Assembly (NCBI GenBank): GCA_937892155.1
Contig: CALAUG010000060.1
Location: forward strand, 68,047-132,046
Source: an uncultured Bacteroidales bacterium
Lineage (GTDB): Bacteria; Bacteroidota; Bacteroidia; Bacteroidales; UBA1715
Length of the DNA stretch: 64,000 nucleotides
Direction of reading: 5' to 3'
A program made the position numbers and the translations under genes. Positions 45,090 to 57,300 of the stretch are shown piece by piece. The notes beneath the pieces were generated by a model. That model made no database searches, was not told the origin of the DNA, and worked only from the letters and a program-made list of their open reading frames with translations. Each line of letters begins with the position of its first letter. The first letter of the stretch is position 1.

Positions 45090-46250
45090 CTATAACGGTT
45101 GCGTGTAAAGTTCCACGTCGGATTCTTCTATTGTCTTTCCACTCAAAATAACCAAACGCTCTATTACGTTGCGGAACTCACGAATATTTCCTGTCCACGG
45201 GTATGTTTGTAATTTCTTAATCGCAGCAGCAGACAATTCCTTTTTCGGCACGCCCATTTCTTTACACGACTCATTCACAAAATGTTCGGCCAACAATGGA
45301 ATATCGTCAATACGTTCGCCCAACGAGGGTACCTTTATAAGAATTACACTCAAACGGTGATATAAATCTTCACGGAAACGTTTTTCCTCGATTTCTTCTT
45401 TCATATTTTTATTGGTAGCTGCCAACACGCGCACATCTACTGAAATATCCTTATCGCTACCAACACGAGTAATTTTTTGTTCCTGTAACGCACGCAAAAC
45501 TTTTGCCTGGGCAGGTAAACTCATATCGCCAATTTCGTCAAGAAACAACGTTCCGCCGTCGGCCTGCTCAAATTTACCTATGCGGGTTTTTATTGCTGAC
45601 GTGAAAGCTCCCTTTTCGTGTCCAAACAATTCACTTTCAATTAATTCCGATGGGATTGCCGCACAATTGACTTCGATGAACGGAGCATTTTTTCTATTAC
45701 TCTGTTCGTGAAGCGCGCGCGCAACAAGTTCTTTTCCAGAACCATTCGGACCAGTTATCAAAACACGCGCATCGGTTGGAGCAACTTTGCCCACAATCTC
45801 GAAAATCTTTTTTAATGGTTCCGATTGACCAATCATTTGATATTTCGAAGCAACTTTCTTCTTCAACATTGTGGTTTCCTGAACAAGATTTTTCTTGTCC
45901 AAGGCATTACGAACCGTAACCAAAATACGATTCATATCCAATGGTTTAGAAATAAAATCGTATGCTCCGATTTTAATAGATTTTACGGCAATATCGATTT
46001 CTGCATGACCCGACATCATAATCACTGGCAAATCACCACGTTCCTTCAAAACTGCTTCCAAGAAAGCCATTCCGTCCATTTCCGGCATTTTTATATCGGA
46101 AAATATCAAATCAAATTTCCCATTTTGAACTTTTTGCAATGCTTCTACGCCATTTTCGGCAACATCAACCTTGTAATCCTCATATTCAAGAATTTCCTTC
46201 AATGAATTGCGGATAGCACGTTCATCATCAACAACTAAAATCGAAGCCAT
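45090..46250 (-). CDS. NtrC-type sigma-54 response regulator lacking a DNA-binding domain
   Basis: 386-residue response regulator. The receiver domain is residues 1-120 with phospho-acceptor Asp52 (DLIFSDIKMPEMDG). The sigma-54 AAA+ domain is 140-375, with Walker A GPNGSGKE, Walker B GGTLFLDEIGDM and R-finger FREDLYHRL. The sigma-54 contact loop reads GAFTSA instead of GAFTGA. The protein ends at residue 386 shortly after the AAA+ lid (IREFRNVIERLVILSG), with no Fis-type helix-turn-helix. It therefore may act from solution or through a partner. The start overlaps the rfaE1 stop by one base, so it is cotranscribed with that gene. No histidine kinase is nearby. Confidence 0.9.
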   Translation of the reverse strand: MASILVVDDERAIRNSLKEILEYEDYKVDVAENGVEALQKVQNGKFDLIFSDIKMPEMDGMAFLEAVLKERGDLPVIMMSGHAEIDIAVKSIKIGAYDFISKPLDMNRILVTVRNALDKKNLVQETTMLKKKVASKYQMIGQSEPLKKIFEIVGKVAPTDARVLITGPNGSGKELVARALHEQSNRKNAPFIEVNCAAIPSELIESELFGHEKGAFTSAIKTRIGKFEQADGGTLFLDEIGDMSLPAQAKVLRALQEQKITRVGSDKDISVDVRVLAATNKNMKEEIEEKRFREDLYHRLSVILIKVPSLGERIDDIPLLAEHFVNESCKEMGVPKKELSAAAIKKLQTYPWTGNIREFRNVIERLVILSGKTIEESDVELYTQPL

Positions 46251-47221
46251 TATATTTTTTGAATTAATTGTTCTTTTTCAACTGTAACAACTCCAGGTTG
46301 CTCGCATACCAAACCTCCTGCAATATTTGAAATCCGCGCGATTTCTTCCATCGGGAATCCAAGCACGTAGCAAACCGAAGCCGTACTGATTACTGTGTCG
46401 CCGGCGCCAGAAACATCGGCAACATGACGGACTTGCGTAGGAATTTGTACGTAACGATTTTGGTCTGCAACAAAAATTCCCAATTCCGACAAAGTTATCA
46501 TCATTGTCGTGATGTTCTGTTTATGCATAAATTCTTTTGCTAACGCAAATAATGCTTCGGTATCATCTTTCCTACACGATTTTCCTAAACCTTCCGTAAA
46601 CTCCTTAAAATTAGGTTTAAACAAAGTTACATTTTTGAAGTTGTTGAAATTTCGTTTTTTAGGGTCAACCAAAACTGGAATGTTCAATTTATGTGCTTCT
46701 GACACTACAAAATCAATCAATTCTTTTGAAAACACACCTTTATCGTAGTCCTGAAGAATGATTGCGGAAACTTTTTGTTCTTCTATTGCACGACGAATGC
46801 AGACTTTTAGTTTATCCAAAACATCTTCGCTCAATTCGTTAGTTTGCTCGCTATCAACACGAAGCATTTGTTGCTTGCCACAAATCACACGAGTTTTCAC
46901 CGTGGTTTTACGTGACGAATCGACCACGCAATATTGAGCATCGATATGTCTTTTTTTCAAAATCGAAAAGAACTTGTTTCCCGCTTCGTCATTCCCCACA
47001 ACGCTACAAATAATTGGTTTCATACCAAGCGAAGCAATATTTTTCACCACATTTGCCGCACCACCAAGGCGATCTTCGGTTGAGGCAACATTCACAACCG
47101 GGACAGGAGCTTCAGGCGAAATTCTGTCAACACTTCCCCATATATATGAATCAAGCATAACGTCGCCAACGACCATTATTGCTTTCGATTCTGAATTCTG
47201 AAATACTGATTTATAATCCAT
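46250..47221 (-). CDS. rfaE1: D-glycero-beta-D-manno-heptose 7-phosphate kinase
   Basis: 323-residue PfkB/ribokinase-family kinase, the second step of ADP-heptose synthesis (RfaE1/HldA, equal to the N-terminal domain of HldE). Marks: VVGDVMLDSYIWGSVDRISPEAP, LGGAANVVKNIASLG, and the catalytic DVSGAGDTVIS near the C-terminus. The adenylyltransferase half of HldE is absent and must be encoded elsewhere. gmhA, the step before, is at 32691. Transcription starts from a good promoter just upstream. Confidence 0.92.
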   Translation of the reverse strand: MDYKSVFQNSESKAIMVVGDVMLDSYIWGSVDRISPEAPVPVVNVASTEDRLGGAANVVKNIASLGMKPIICSVVGNDEAGNKFFSILKKRHIDAQYCVVDSSRKTTVKTRVICGKQQMLRVDSEQTNELSEDVLDKLKVCIRRAIEEQKVSAIILQDYDKGVFSKELIDFVVSEAHKLNIPVLVDPKKRNFNNFKNVTLFKPNFKEFTEGLGKSCRKDDTEALFALAKEFMHKQNITTMMITLSELGIFVADQNRYVQIPTQVRHVADVSGAGDTVISTASVCYVLGFPMEEIARISNIAGGLVCEQPGVVTVEKEQLIQKI

Positions 47222-47245
47222 CCGAATAGATTTTCAAAGTATTCA

Positions 47246-47276
47246 CAAATATATGTTTTTAAATAAAAAACGACAA
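47246..47276 (-). promoter_or_regulatory. Promoter of rfaE1
   Basis: Minus strand TTG (47276-47274), 20 bases, TATATTTG (47253-47246), 25 bases before the ATG. The -33 element lies within the terminator hairpin of the upstream gene. Confidence 0.65.
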
Positions 47277-47295
47277 CCCTTTCGAGTTGTCGTTT
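47261..47295 (-). terminator. Terminator after the prohibitin-family gene
   Basis: AAACGACAAC and GTTGTCGTTT form a 10-bp stem (47295-47286 with 47277-47268) followed on the minus strand by a T run. Confidence 0.8.
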
Positions 47296-47315
47296 CCTAT
47301 TCTTTTGAATAAAAA

Positions 47316-48137
47316 TTATTTTTCTGAACCTAAAATTAATGGTAATCCATTGCTACCAGCACTACCAACTATCACAGTTTTTGAATTTTGAGATTTACTC
47401 AACTCCAATGTGGCTTCAATACCACGCATTTTCAACAAGTTTGGCGTCAAACTATTGTTGATGATGTTGTTTGCTTTCGCAACACCTTCTGCTTCAATTC
47501 TTTTACGATCGGCTTCGGATTTTTCCTTCTCCAAACGGAATTGGTAAGCAAGAGCTTCTTGTTCTTGTTTCAATTTACTTTCGATTGCCGAACGAATATC
47601 TTGTGGCAAATTGATAGAACGAATCAATAAAGCTTTCATTTCTATGTTGTTGTCACGCAATTTTTTACCAGCTTCCTCTATGATTGTTGTCTCAACCTCG
47701 GAACGTTTTGTTGAATATATTTCTTCGGCAGTGTAACGACCTGCAACCTGACGAACCGACGAACGAACTTCAGGAATTACCAACACATTCGCATAATCGG
47801 TTCTAAATGCTTCGTACAAATAACCCACACGATTGTAGATTGGGAAGAAACGAACCGTAATTTCAATGTTGATGGAAAGTCCATTTTTATCAAGAACGTC
47901 CATTGTTTCTTCAACTTTCTGCTCTGCCACATTGAACACATACATATCATTCCATGGAGCTATAATATGGAATCCCGGTTCATACACATTTTCCTTGTCC
48001 AAACCAGTTGTGAACTGACGGAAAATTACACCACGTTCGGTTGCTTCCAACTTAATAAACATGCTGTTCCCAAAAATTATCAAAAAGAAAACAGCTACAA
48101 TACCAATAATAACTAATCTTGAATACTTTCCTTTCAT
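47316..48137 (-). CDS. Prohibitin-family (SPFH) membrane protein
   Basis: 273-residue SPFH/band 7 protein anchored by one N-terminal membrane helix (residues 8-28). The band 7 domain runs from ~30 to 200 (ATERGVIFRQFTTGL, VRSSVRQVAGRYTAEEIYSTKR), followed by a coiled coil (LKQEQEALAYQFRLEKEKSEADRKR, in part) and a short tail. Relatives form ring-shaped scaffolds that regulate FtsH-type proteases or membrane domains. It stands alone between terminators. A -7 element (TATATTTG, minus strand 48165-48158) lies 20 bases upstream without a clear -33. Confidence 0.92.
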   Translation of the reverse strand: MKGKYSRLVIIGIVAVFFLIIFGNSMFIKLEATERGVIFRQFTTGLDKENVYEPGFHIIAPWNDMYVFNVAEQKVEETMDVLDKNGLSINIEITVRFFPIYNRVGYLYEAFRTDYANVLVIPEVRSSVRQVAGRYTAEEIYSTKRSEVETTIIEEAGKKLRDNNIEMKALLIRSINLPQDIRSAIESKLKQEQEALAYQFRLEKEKSEADRKRIEAEGVAKANNIINNSLTPNLLKMRGIEATLELSKSQNSKTVIVGSAGSNGLPLILGSEK

Positions 48138-48298
48138 ATCTTAATGTTTTACACTCACAAATATAGAAAATTAATGATTATGGTTTGAGTTATGAACCAA
48201 AAACTAAAAGTTAAAATTAATGAAGTGCATTTACTGCATACCGAAAACCGGATTTAAGCAACTGATTGCTTATTTCACAATGGACGAAAGATAATAAA

Positions 48299-48336
48299 AA
48301 AAGGAAAGGCTGTCCGAATGAACAGCCCTTCCTTTT
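48299..48336 (-). terminator. Terminator after the GH8 protein gene
   Basis: A 15-bp stem with one mismatch (48336-48322 with 48313-48299), followed on the minus strand by a T run. The region 48166-48298 between it and the prohibitin promoter holds nothing recognisable. Confidence 0.85.
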
Positions 48337-48355
48337 ACTTATATGTTATAGTAGT

Positions 48356-51300
48356 TTACTTCTTTATGAATGATTTAACTACAACACCATTTTCTGTTTG
48401 TACAAGAACCTTGTATGCTCCTTGTGCAAATTCTGATGCTACGATTTCAATTACATCACCAGATGCGATTTCCGATGCAACAACCTTTCCTGTTACCGAT
48501 ACAACCATTACTGATACTAACCCATCAGCTTCAACAGTTACAACGTCGTTCACGAATGTTGGGTAAACAGTTGCATTGATTTCAACATCTTCAACAGCAG
48601 CAGAAGGATCTGGATCTGGATCAGCACCCATTGCTACGATTGCCTCATATAGACGTTTTGCGGCAGCATCTACAGCTTCTTGAGTCGCAAATTCTTCGTA
48701 ACGAACATCTTGAGCATCCAACCAAGCAGCTTGGAATTCATTGTATACAAGTGGAGACACTTGACCTTTAGCCCATCCAACTTGAATTGTTCCAGCAAGC
48801 ACTTTGTCATATACCGAGTATGCACCCCAAATCTTGTCGTCGATCAATTTAATCAAGTATTCTTTATCAGCTTTTACAGGTGTAACCGTCAAGTTGATAA
48901 CCTTTGAAACGTTATCGAATGGAGCAGTTACTGTTACTGTCGTAGAACCAACAGCATAAGCTGTTACATTACCGAAATTGTCAACACTTGCAACTGAATT
49001 GTCAGCAACCGTGTAAGTAAGATCCTTGAATGTTGCATTTGCAGGAGAAATTGTAGCCTTGATTGTAGCAGACTCACCGATTTGCAATGTAACATCTGAA
49101 ATAGTCAATGAAACTACAGGAACAGTGTTAATTGTAACATATGTGAATCCTTGTACACCAGAACCATCAGCAGCTTCTGCAATGATTTGAACCATACCAG
49201 GAGCCAATGCTGTTACCAAACCTGTTGCAGAAACCTTAGCAACTGTTTCATCAGAAGAACTCCAAACTACAGCTTTATTTGTTGCAGTAGATTCACCAAC
49301 ATTAGCAGTCATTTGAGCTGTTGAACCAACATTCAAAGTAGTGTTACCACTAATCATGATATTCTTAACTAATTCAGTTACTTTAACTTCTACAGTAGTC
49401 ATAACAGTTGGATTTGATTCCGAACGAATTGTTAATGTTGCTGTACCACCCTGATTACCTGTAATTGTAATCATACCGTTACCATTATCTACGTATGAGA
49501 AGATAGTAGAACTTGCAATTACTCTATAGTCAGTTTGCGTTGTATTTGATGGGTTAAACGAAATTGTTAACGTTTTACCAGCTTCACCTGCTGTTACTTC
49601 AACAGCTCCCACAATATCCGTAGAGATTGAAGCTACTGGAATTGTTTTAGCAACAACTTTTACAACACATTCATTTGATTCAACGCCCATGATGTCATTT
49701 GCAGTTGCAACAACCACGAATGAATCACCTGCAGAACCAGTAATTGTTAATTCACCTGTTGTAGGATCAATAGAACCACCATCACCTGATTTAATAGACC
49801 ATGTGTACGTTTTATCGTCAGCATTTGCAGGCAATACAGTAGCAGTCAAAGTCTTAGAAGATTCTGCTTCCAATGTAAGTGAACTTGCAATAGCTATACT
49901 TGAAACATATACTGGTTCTTTAAGAATTGTAATTTCTGCAGCAGCACTCTTCATGGTTGCAGAAGTACCATCAGCCTTCAAATAAGTGATAGTAGCTTGT
50001 ACCTTAACTGTACGATCTGATGTAACAGAACCAGCAGTAAGAATACCTGTAGAAGCTATTTCTGCGTATGAACCACCACTAATAACATTCCAAGCTATAT
50101 CTGTTACGATAGCATTTGATGGATTAAACTCAATTTGTGAAGACAAATCAAGAGTACCCTTAGATTCAAGTTCGTAACTTGCTTCTGCAAACGTTGCACT
50201 TTCAAGTGGGAAGATTTGATCCATAACTTCTACTTCACAAGTTGCTTCCATACCTTCTGTGTATGTAGAGTAACAAGTGATTGTTGCTACACCAGCTTTT
50301 ACAGCCGTAATTTCACCTGTTTTAGCATTAACAGTTGCAACGCTCTCATTACTTGATTTCCAAGCAATAGCTTTGTTATCAGTACCTTCTTCAGGAAGAA
50401 TTGTAACATTGAAGCTACTGTATGTATCACCTTCTCTCATTGACAATGAAGTTTTGTTCAATTTGATAGATGTTACAGCAGGATCAGAACAATCTTTTAC
50501 GAGGAATGATTCTTCAGCAGTACCTGTACAACCATTTGCATCAGTATAAGAATATGTTACCGTATATGTTCCATCACCCAATGTTTTTGGAACAAATGAA
50601 GATGCTGCAGTACCATTGATAGCGAAATCACCGCCAGCTGGAGTTGCAGTTAGCTCAACTTCTGTATCCGAAGCATCACAATATACATCACCAACTGTGA
50701 TTGATGGAGTTGGCAACGCATTTACAGTCAACGTAGCAGTTGCAGCCTCAGAAGTACAACCATCTACAGTTTGAGTAACTGTGAATGTGTAATCTTTAGC
50801 AGTTGTTACACCCGATACCGACAATTCCGAAGAACTACCTACAAGAGAATTAGTAGCATCGTACCATTGTAAACCTGTACCAGTTGCAGACAGTTTGTAA
50901 TCAGCTTCTGTTCCTAAACATGCATTCTCTGAATTTGCAGTTGGAGCAGCAGGCGTTACTTTTACAGTATATACAACTTCTGCGAAATCTGAAGCACAAC
51001 CATTAACAACTTGATTTACATAATATGTTGTTGTTTCAGTAATTGAAGTTGGAGTGTATGATTTGCTTGCTGTTGCAAGAGCTGCAGCAGACTTATCAGC
51101 ATACCAGTCAGCAGATTCAACAGTTGTCATTGCAACCAATTCAGCACCAGAGCAAGAAGATGCACCCGTTGCAGTTGGAACAGCAGGTTTAGCAATTGTG
51201 CTAACTTTTACAGAACCACGAGCACTTTCGCAAGAACCCAAGTTTTGTGAAGCATAGTATGTACCAGCTTCTGTAACTTCTAATGTTGCACCAGTACCTA

Positions 51301-54300
51301 ATGCAGTTCCACCCTCACTTACATTGTACCAAGTAATACCTGTTCCAGTTGCGGTTAAAGTAGCCGTTTCGCCTTCACAGAAATCAGCAACATCAGCAAT
51401 TGATGGAGCTGGAGTTAAGCAGTCTGTTACTGTTAATGTAACAGCCACTTTCTCACTTTCACAACCATCTTGCGTATTCGATACATAATATGTATATGTT
51501 GCCTTTGAAGCTGTTGAAATTGAAGGAGAATAAGAAGTACCTGTTGCTATAGAAGCGCCAGTTTCTGATTCGTACCAGTTGATTGTTCCAGAAGCAGTAG
51601 CTGCCATAGGAGTTACATCTGCATTGATTTCAACAATAGCATTTTCTACTGTTGGAGCAGCAGCTTTAATAACTGTGATTGTAACATTGTCGTCGGCAGT
51701 ACAACCACTTGCATTTGTTTCTGAATATGTCAATTCATAACTACCTGCAGTTGTTGATGAGAATGTTGTTCCATCGACACCTGTACCTATCCATGTTCCA
51801 GTTGTTGGAGTCAAAGCTACTTCTTCTCCAGCACAAGCTGTTGCAGGAACTGAAGACAAATCAATTGTTGGGTTTGCAACCACAGTAATATCTTTTGTAT
51901 ATTGATTTTGACATCCAGGATCACCAATAGTATATGTCAATGTAGCTTTACCAGCACCTGCTGTTTTAGGAATGAATTTTGTTCCCGATACACCAGTACC
52001 AGACCAAGTACCAGTTGCAGGAGTTGCAGCAAGAGCTACAGACTCAACCGATTCGCAAACTGTACTTACTATATCTTCCGAAATAGTAGCTGTTGGTTTT
52101 GGATTGATTGTTAACGTCACAGCCGTACGGCTAACACTTTCACAACCATTGTCCTTAGCAACATAATATGTATATTCTCCTGCTGCTGTTTTGCCAGTAG
52201 CGTATGAATTACCAGAGAATAATGCAGTGCCTTCTGTTGCAACTGAATACCATACTGCTGTAGCTGTTGTTGAGAAGGTAGCAGCCAATGTAGCAGCATC
52301 ACCTTCACAAACTTCTACATTAGGAACTTCCGTAGCAGTTGGAGCTGGAGTCTTACAAGCACCTTGACTTACTGTAACTTTTACAGCAGTGCGAGTAGTA
52401 CTTTCACAACCCTTAGCGTCCTTTCTTGCTACATAGTACGTATATTCACCAACTTCAAGTGTACCAAGTTTCGTTGAAGCTAATGCAGTACCACCTGTTG
52501 CAGCTGAATACCATACTGCAGTACCACTTGTTAGATTAGCAGTCAATGTAACTTCATCATCAGTTGTTGCAGTAATTGCAGGAGCTTCTGTAGCTGATGG
52601 AGCTTCAACAGCTTTTACTGTTACTTTCACAGTTGTACGAGCACTTTCGCAAGTTCCGTCATTGTTAGCAACATAATATGTATAGTTACCAGCAGCTAAC
52701 GAACCTAAGTTTGTAGATGCTATTGGAGTACCACCAGTAGCAACGTCATACCAAACTGCAGTACCTGTTGCTGTTGCAGTTAACGTTACACTTTCGCAAG
52801 TAGTTGCTGTGATGTCTGAAGCAGTTGGAGCAGCGGCTGTACAAGGAATATCTCCGTTCTTAACAACAATTGTGGCGTATACGGATTTATCACCATTTAC
52901 ATAGACCTTTACAGTTCCGAGACCTTCTTCACCTCCTAATTCTATCGTTACATAATAATATTTGTTATTTTTATTATATTCTACTGTAGCACTAACAACA
53001 TCCTCATTATCTGATTCAACTTCCACTGATTCAATAGCAATTAGACTTGGGACAGCAACGACTTTAAAATCTGCCCAATCGCCCTCATCTCCATATAAAT
53101 CCAAATCCTCATTTGGAATCTCAATCACGTATGAAGTAACAGCATCATCTTCAGTTTCACCTAAATCTTTACTATATACTTTCACTCCACTCAAACCAGC
53201 TTCTTTAACCTCAATATCGAAAGTACCTACGGCATACGAATCACAACCTTTTGTCTTTGCTGTTGCCGTAATAGTCGTGGTTCCCAATGCAACAGCAGTC
53301 ACGATACCCGCACCTGATACCGTTGCAACACTCGCATTGCTTGATTTCCATGTTAAATCGGTAGTTGCACCTGTAGGAAGAATTGTAGCTGTAAGAGTTT
53401 GTTTCTCTTCAGGGGACATAACATCGTTACCTGACAATTCTATTTCTGCAGGAACCAAGGTCGCAGTCAATGCTAACGTTGTTTTAATTGTTGGATCTGC
53501 CACACTTGTAATTGTTAATGTACCAGTACCATCTTTTGTTGCAGAAATATAAATTGTACCTTGACCACCAGTATTTTCTGATGCATCATATTCAACAGTT
53601 GCAAAATCGCAACCTGAGAATGTTAATGTCTGAGGAGAGAATTTTTCTTCGTCGAATGTTACAATTACATTCTTTGCAGGACAACCAGCATTAACATTAA
53701 GTGCCTCAACATCAAGTTCTATGGAATTCAATGTATATGTTCCTGGAGTTATTGTAATTAATGCCGAAGGACCAACTAATTCTTCCATATCGTCATCTAT
53801 TACATATACGTAATATGTAGTAACGGTGTCAATAGTAAGATCATCAGTCACGAATTGAATGGTACCGTATGCATTCGATTCTTTCATCAACGAATAATAA
53901 TTTGATGCAGAAGAACCAGTAAGTCTTTTATAGTTTACTGATTTATCAGAAGGAACTAAAAATGCTGTAGTAGCACGAGTAGCTTCTACCTTAATTGTCT
54001 CGCCTACAGTATATTCAGTAGCATCAACTGTAAATGTTAGGGCAACCTTAGCCAACATAATACCATCCTTAGGCACAATAGTTGAGAAGTTTCCGCTACC
54101 ATCAACAGCTCTCAAGTAGTAATTAACACCACTCTTAAGAGCTCCCGATACAGCTCCCATGTCAACCACGTATGGATCACCACCCTGTACTGGATATGAA
54201 AGTACAGCAGCGTCAATATTTTCCATATTTGAACCTTCTTCAAACAACATTACAGTTGCATCTTCGTCAACCGTGAAATACAATGTTCCATCGGCTGGAA

Positions 54301-57300
54301 TAGTTGGTTCAGAATAGTAGTCTGTAAATACAGGAGGGGTAACGTCTTTTACTTGACAACCGTAAGGAGATGACACAGAACCTGTAATCGGATCGTATGC
54401 GTATGCCGTAAAATAACCATAACCTAATCCTGTCATATCAATAGTAGCATTTACACCAGCTTTACATTCTGCAGAAACACCCTCTCCTGATTTAACAGCC
54501 GCTGCCATAGTTGAATACTGAGGACTAACCGTTTCACGAACGACAAATATGTATCCATCGACAGAACTCTTAACTGTGAATTGAGAATCTTCATCAATAC
54601 CAGATTTTGTATCCAAAACAGCAGCAGGAGAGAAATCATACAAATACAAAGGTTTACCAACTGATAAGTAGTCTAATGATAATGTTCCATTGTACATTGT
54701 AGGAGCATATCCGTTAGATGCATCGCCTTCTTTTGAAATAAAACGAAAATCAATTTCTGCAACAGCTCTTGGATCTATACCTGTAAAGTCCAATTTATAA
54801 TTTATGGTCTTATAAGAACTTGATAGGCTAACTGAATTAAAAGCTCCCTCCACTTTATTTCCAAAGAAATCTACAAGATCTATACGATACTTTATGTTAG
54901 CGCTAGATTCTGCCTTAATCTTAAATGATAATGTTGGATTATTTTCCAAATCCATTATATAGCCAGCACCTGTAGTTGACAAAGTCATCAAAGCGCCCCA
55001 AGATTCAACACCTTTTGATATATGCTTTAATAAACTATTTGAAGCATCTTCTTCCAATGTAACGAGGTCTGTCGTACCATCTTTTGCTCCAGACAAATTC
55101 GCCGTTACATAATCACTTGCATCTGCGAAATCATCATACCAACCAGTTGTAGTACGCATAGTGTTTGTATTTGCAAGCTCCACATTAAAACTAGAACAAG
55201 GACGACCATCAACTGATTTTACAGATGATGATTCGCTTGCTAATATGGCAAGTATTTTCGTATTACCATCAGAAACTACTTGACCATCTTCTTTTTCAAC
55301 CAATTCAGCCTTGTAGGTTGCGGTTATTGGCTCTGCTAAATTAAATATCAACTTTGTCGCATCACCAGTCTTTGCTTCTACCGACGTAACCTCATGAACT
55401 GTAGAACCTTCCTTAATAGTTATTGCCGACAAATCTGTTGGAACTTTCATTGCAGTAGAGAAAGTCAACTCAACTTGAGAACCATCGTACGAGACCTTTC
55501 CTGACTCTGCAATCACATCTTGTTTTTTAGGACAAAGTTGTAAATAATCTATATATACTTCAAATGTACCTCCTTCTGTTTCACCATATCCATCATACGA
55601 GTTTGGATACATCCATGAAGAAAGCCATAAACCTGCATATTCGTTCGAAGTAGAAAATGCTTGATAATTCCAACCATTTTTTGTTTCCAATGGAATATCA
55701 AATTCAACCCATTTTCCAACTTCCAATGGCAATGGGAATGCTGCATTATCATCACTATAACCAATTGTTCCCGTATGCAAATAAATCACCATACCTTTTG
55801 CATCTTTATGTATTGATTTTAAATACATACGACCAACCAAACGAGATTTTGAAGATGCTGTATTAGCAAACCAAGCCATTATTTCATCCATATTTGAAAT
55901 ACTAGGACCATATATCAATCGTTGATCCTCAAGGGTTTTAATGTACAACACTTTCTCGTTTTGACTACCAGTAAAAGCAGCTTCCGATGGTTGATTTGAC
56001 TGATCACAAGACCATCTATCAGACACACCACTACCATATTGGTACAATGTCAAGCAAGTTTCACTACCATACAAGTTTTGAACTTCAGCATTTGAAAACG
56101 CTTTGGCCTTCTTTGTACCAGTTGTTGAATTCAGCCCACCAGCATACGTGATAGTTATTTCTTGATTTTCAGAAGTTACAATTGCTTCCGACCATTTCAA
56201 CGCTAAAATAGATTTTTCTTGTACCCCGTCTTCTTCAAAATAAGCTAACGTTGGAGTGGCGACTGCCACGCCATCTACTTTAACCGTGAAATCGCTTGCG
56301 TTTGCACTTGACAATTTAATATCCTTTGACCACTGAATATAAATTTCGTTACCACTTTGATTTGAATAACGAGCTATTGGATACGGCTCCATATTCGTGA
56401 TAAGGTTCTTAACTTCTTTATTCGTAAACGGAGAAGCCACAGATCCATCCTCACCTTTTAATGTTGTACCATTATATGTTACAAAAATATACGGATCAGC
56501 TATTTCAGAAGACAAATTTAGAGTTACAACTTTACCAGAAACGGAAGCAGAAGAAACAGAGATTGTAGTTCCGTTTGTTTTTGCAGCAGTATCGGCTGCA
56601 GTTGGATATGTAGTAACCGTAAATTTAGCTATAGAACTTGATGCCGATGAAGCACTAATAGGTTTCGACATGTCAATAACAACTGCAGACCCTGCAGCAT
56701 CTGTTTTTGAACTCAGATATACAGGAAGCATATCCCAGAAGTTAGGCATATTACCTGTTAAACACAACATAAACAACAACTGGGTTGTATGTGTATAATA
56801 TGCGCCATATACATCGGTAGCAGAACCATATTGCCAGCAATCAGACATATAACTTGCAAAACTTGGGTCAACCATAGAACCGATACTCAAGCCACCTTTA
56901 AAACAAGCATTCTTACTTGTACCCCAAGATGACAACGAACCAGAGAAAGCTCCTGTTCCATCACCTGGGCGACCATCAAGGAAATAACCATCTACTATAT
57001 CGTTAGGACTTGGATATTTTCCTTTTGCCCAAGTTGTAATTTTGCTCGCAATAGACTTTGCTTGAGTATCGCCATACCACGCATACGCGTGAGCCATACG
57101 CCAAGGAATACGAACTGCATCATAACCAAAAATAGACTCAAACTTACTATCTTTTATACCTGTCAACAATGTACCATTTTCATAGCACCAGTCAGGAATC
57201 AAACCAGTACTTGCGTTGGCTACTTTAGACATCAACGTATAGCAATTGTTTGCAACCGTAGTCCAATCCCACGAGTTTGTCCATCCTTGTAAACCCTTTA

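Noticed and set aside
49300..53400. Periodic similar DNA segments that could be a CRISPR or minisatellite array
   Set aside because: The periodicity is that of diverged 70-90-residue protein repeats in one long frame, with no conserved DNA repeat and no cas genes.
52962..53552. Plus-strand open frame of 196 residues within the GH8 gene
   Set aside because: Low-complexity Ser/Thr/Val shadow of the repeat region on the other strand.
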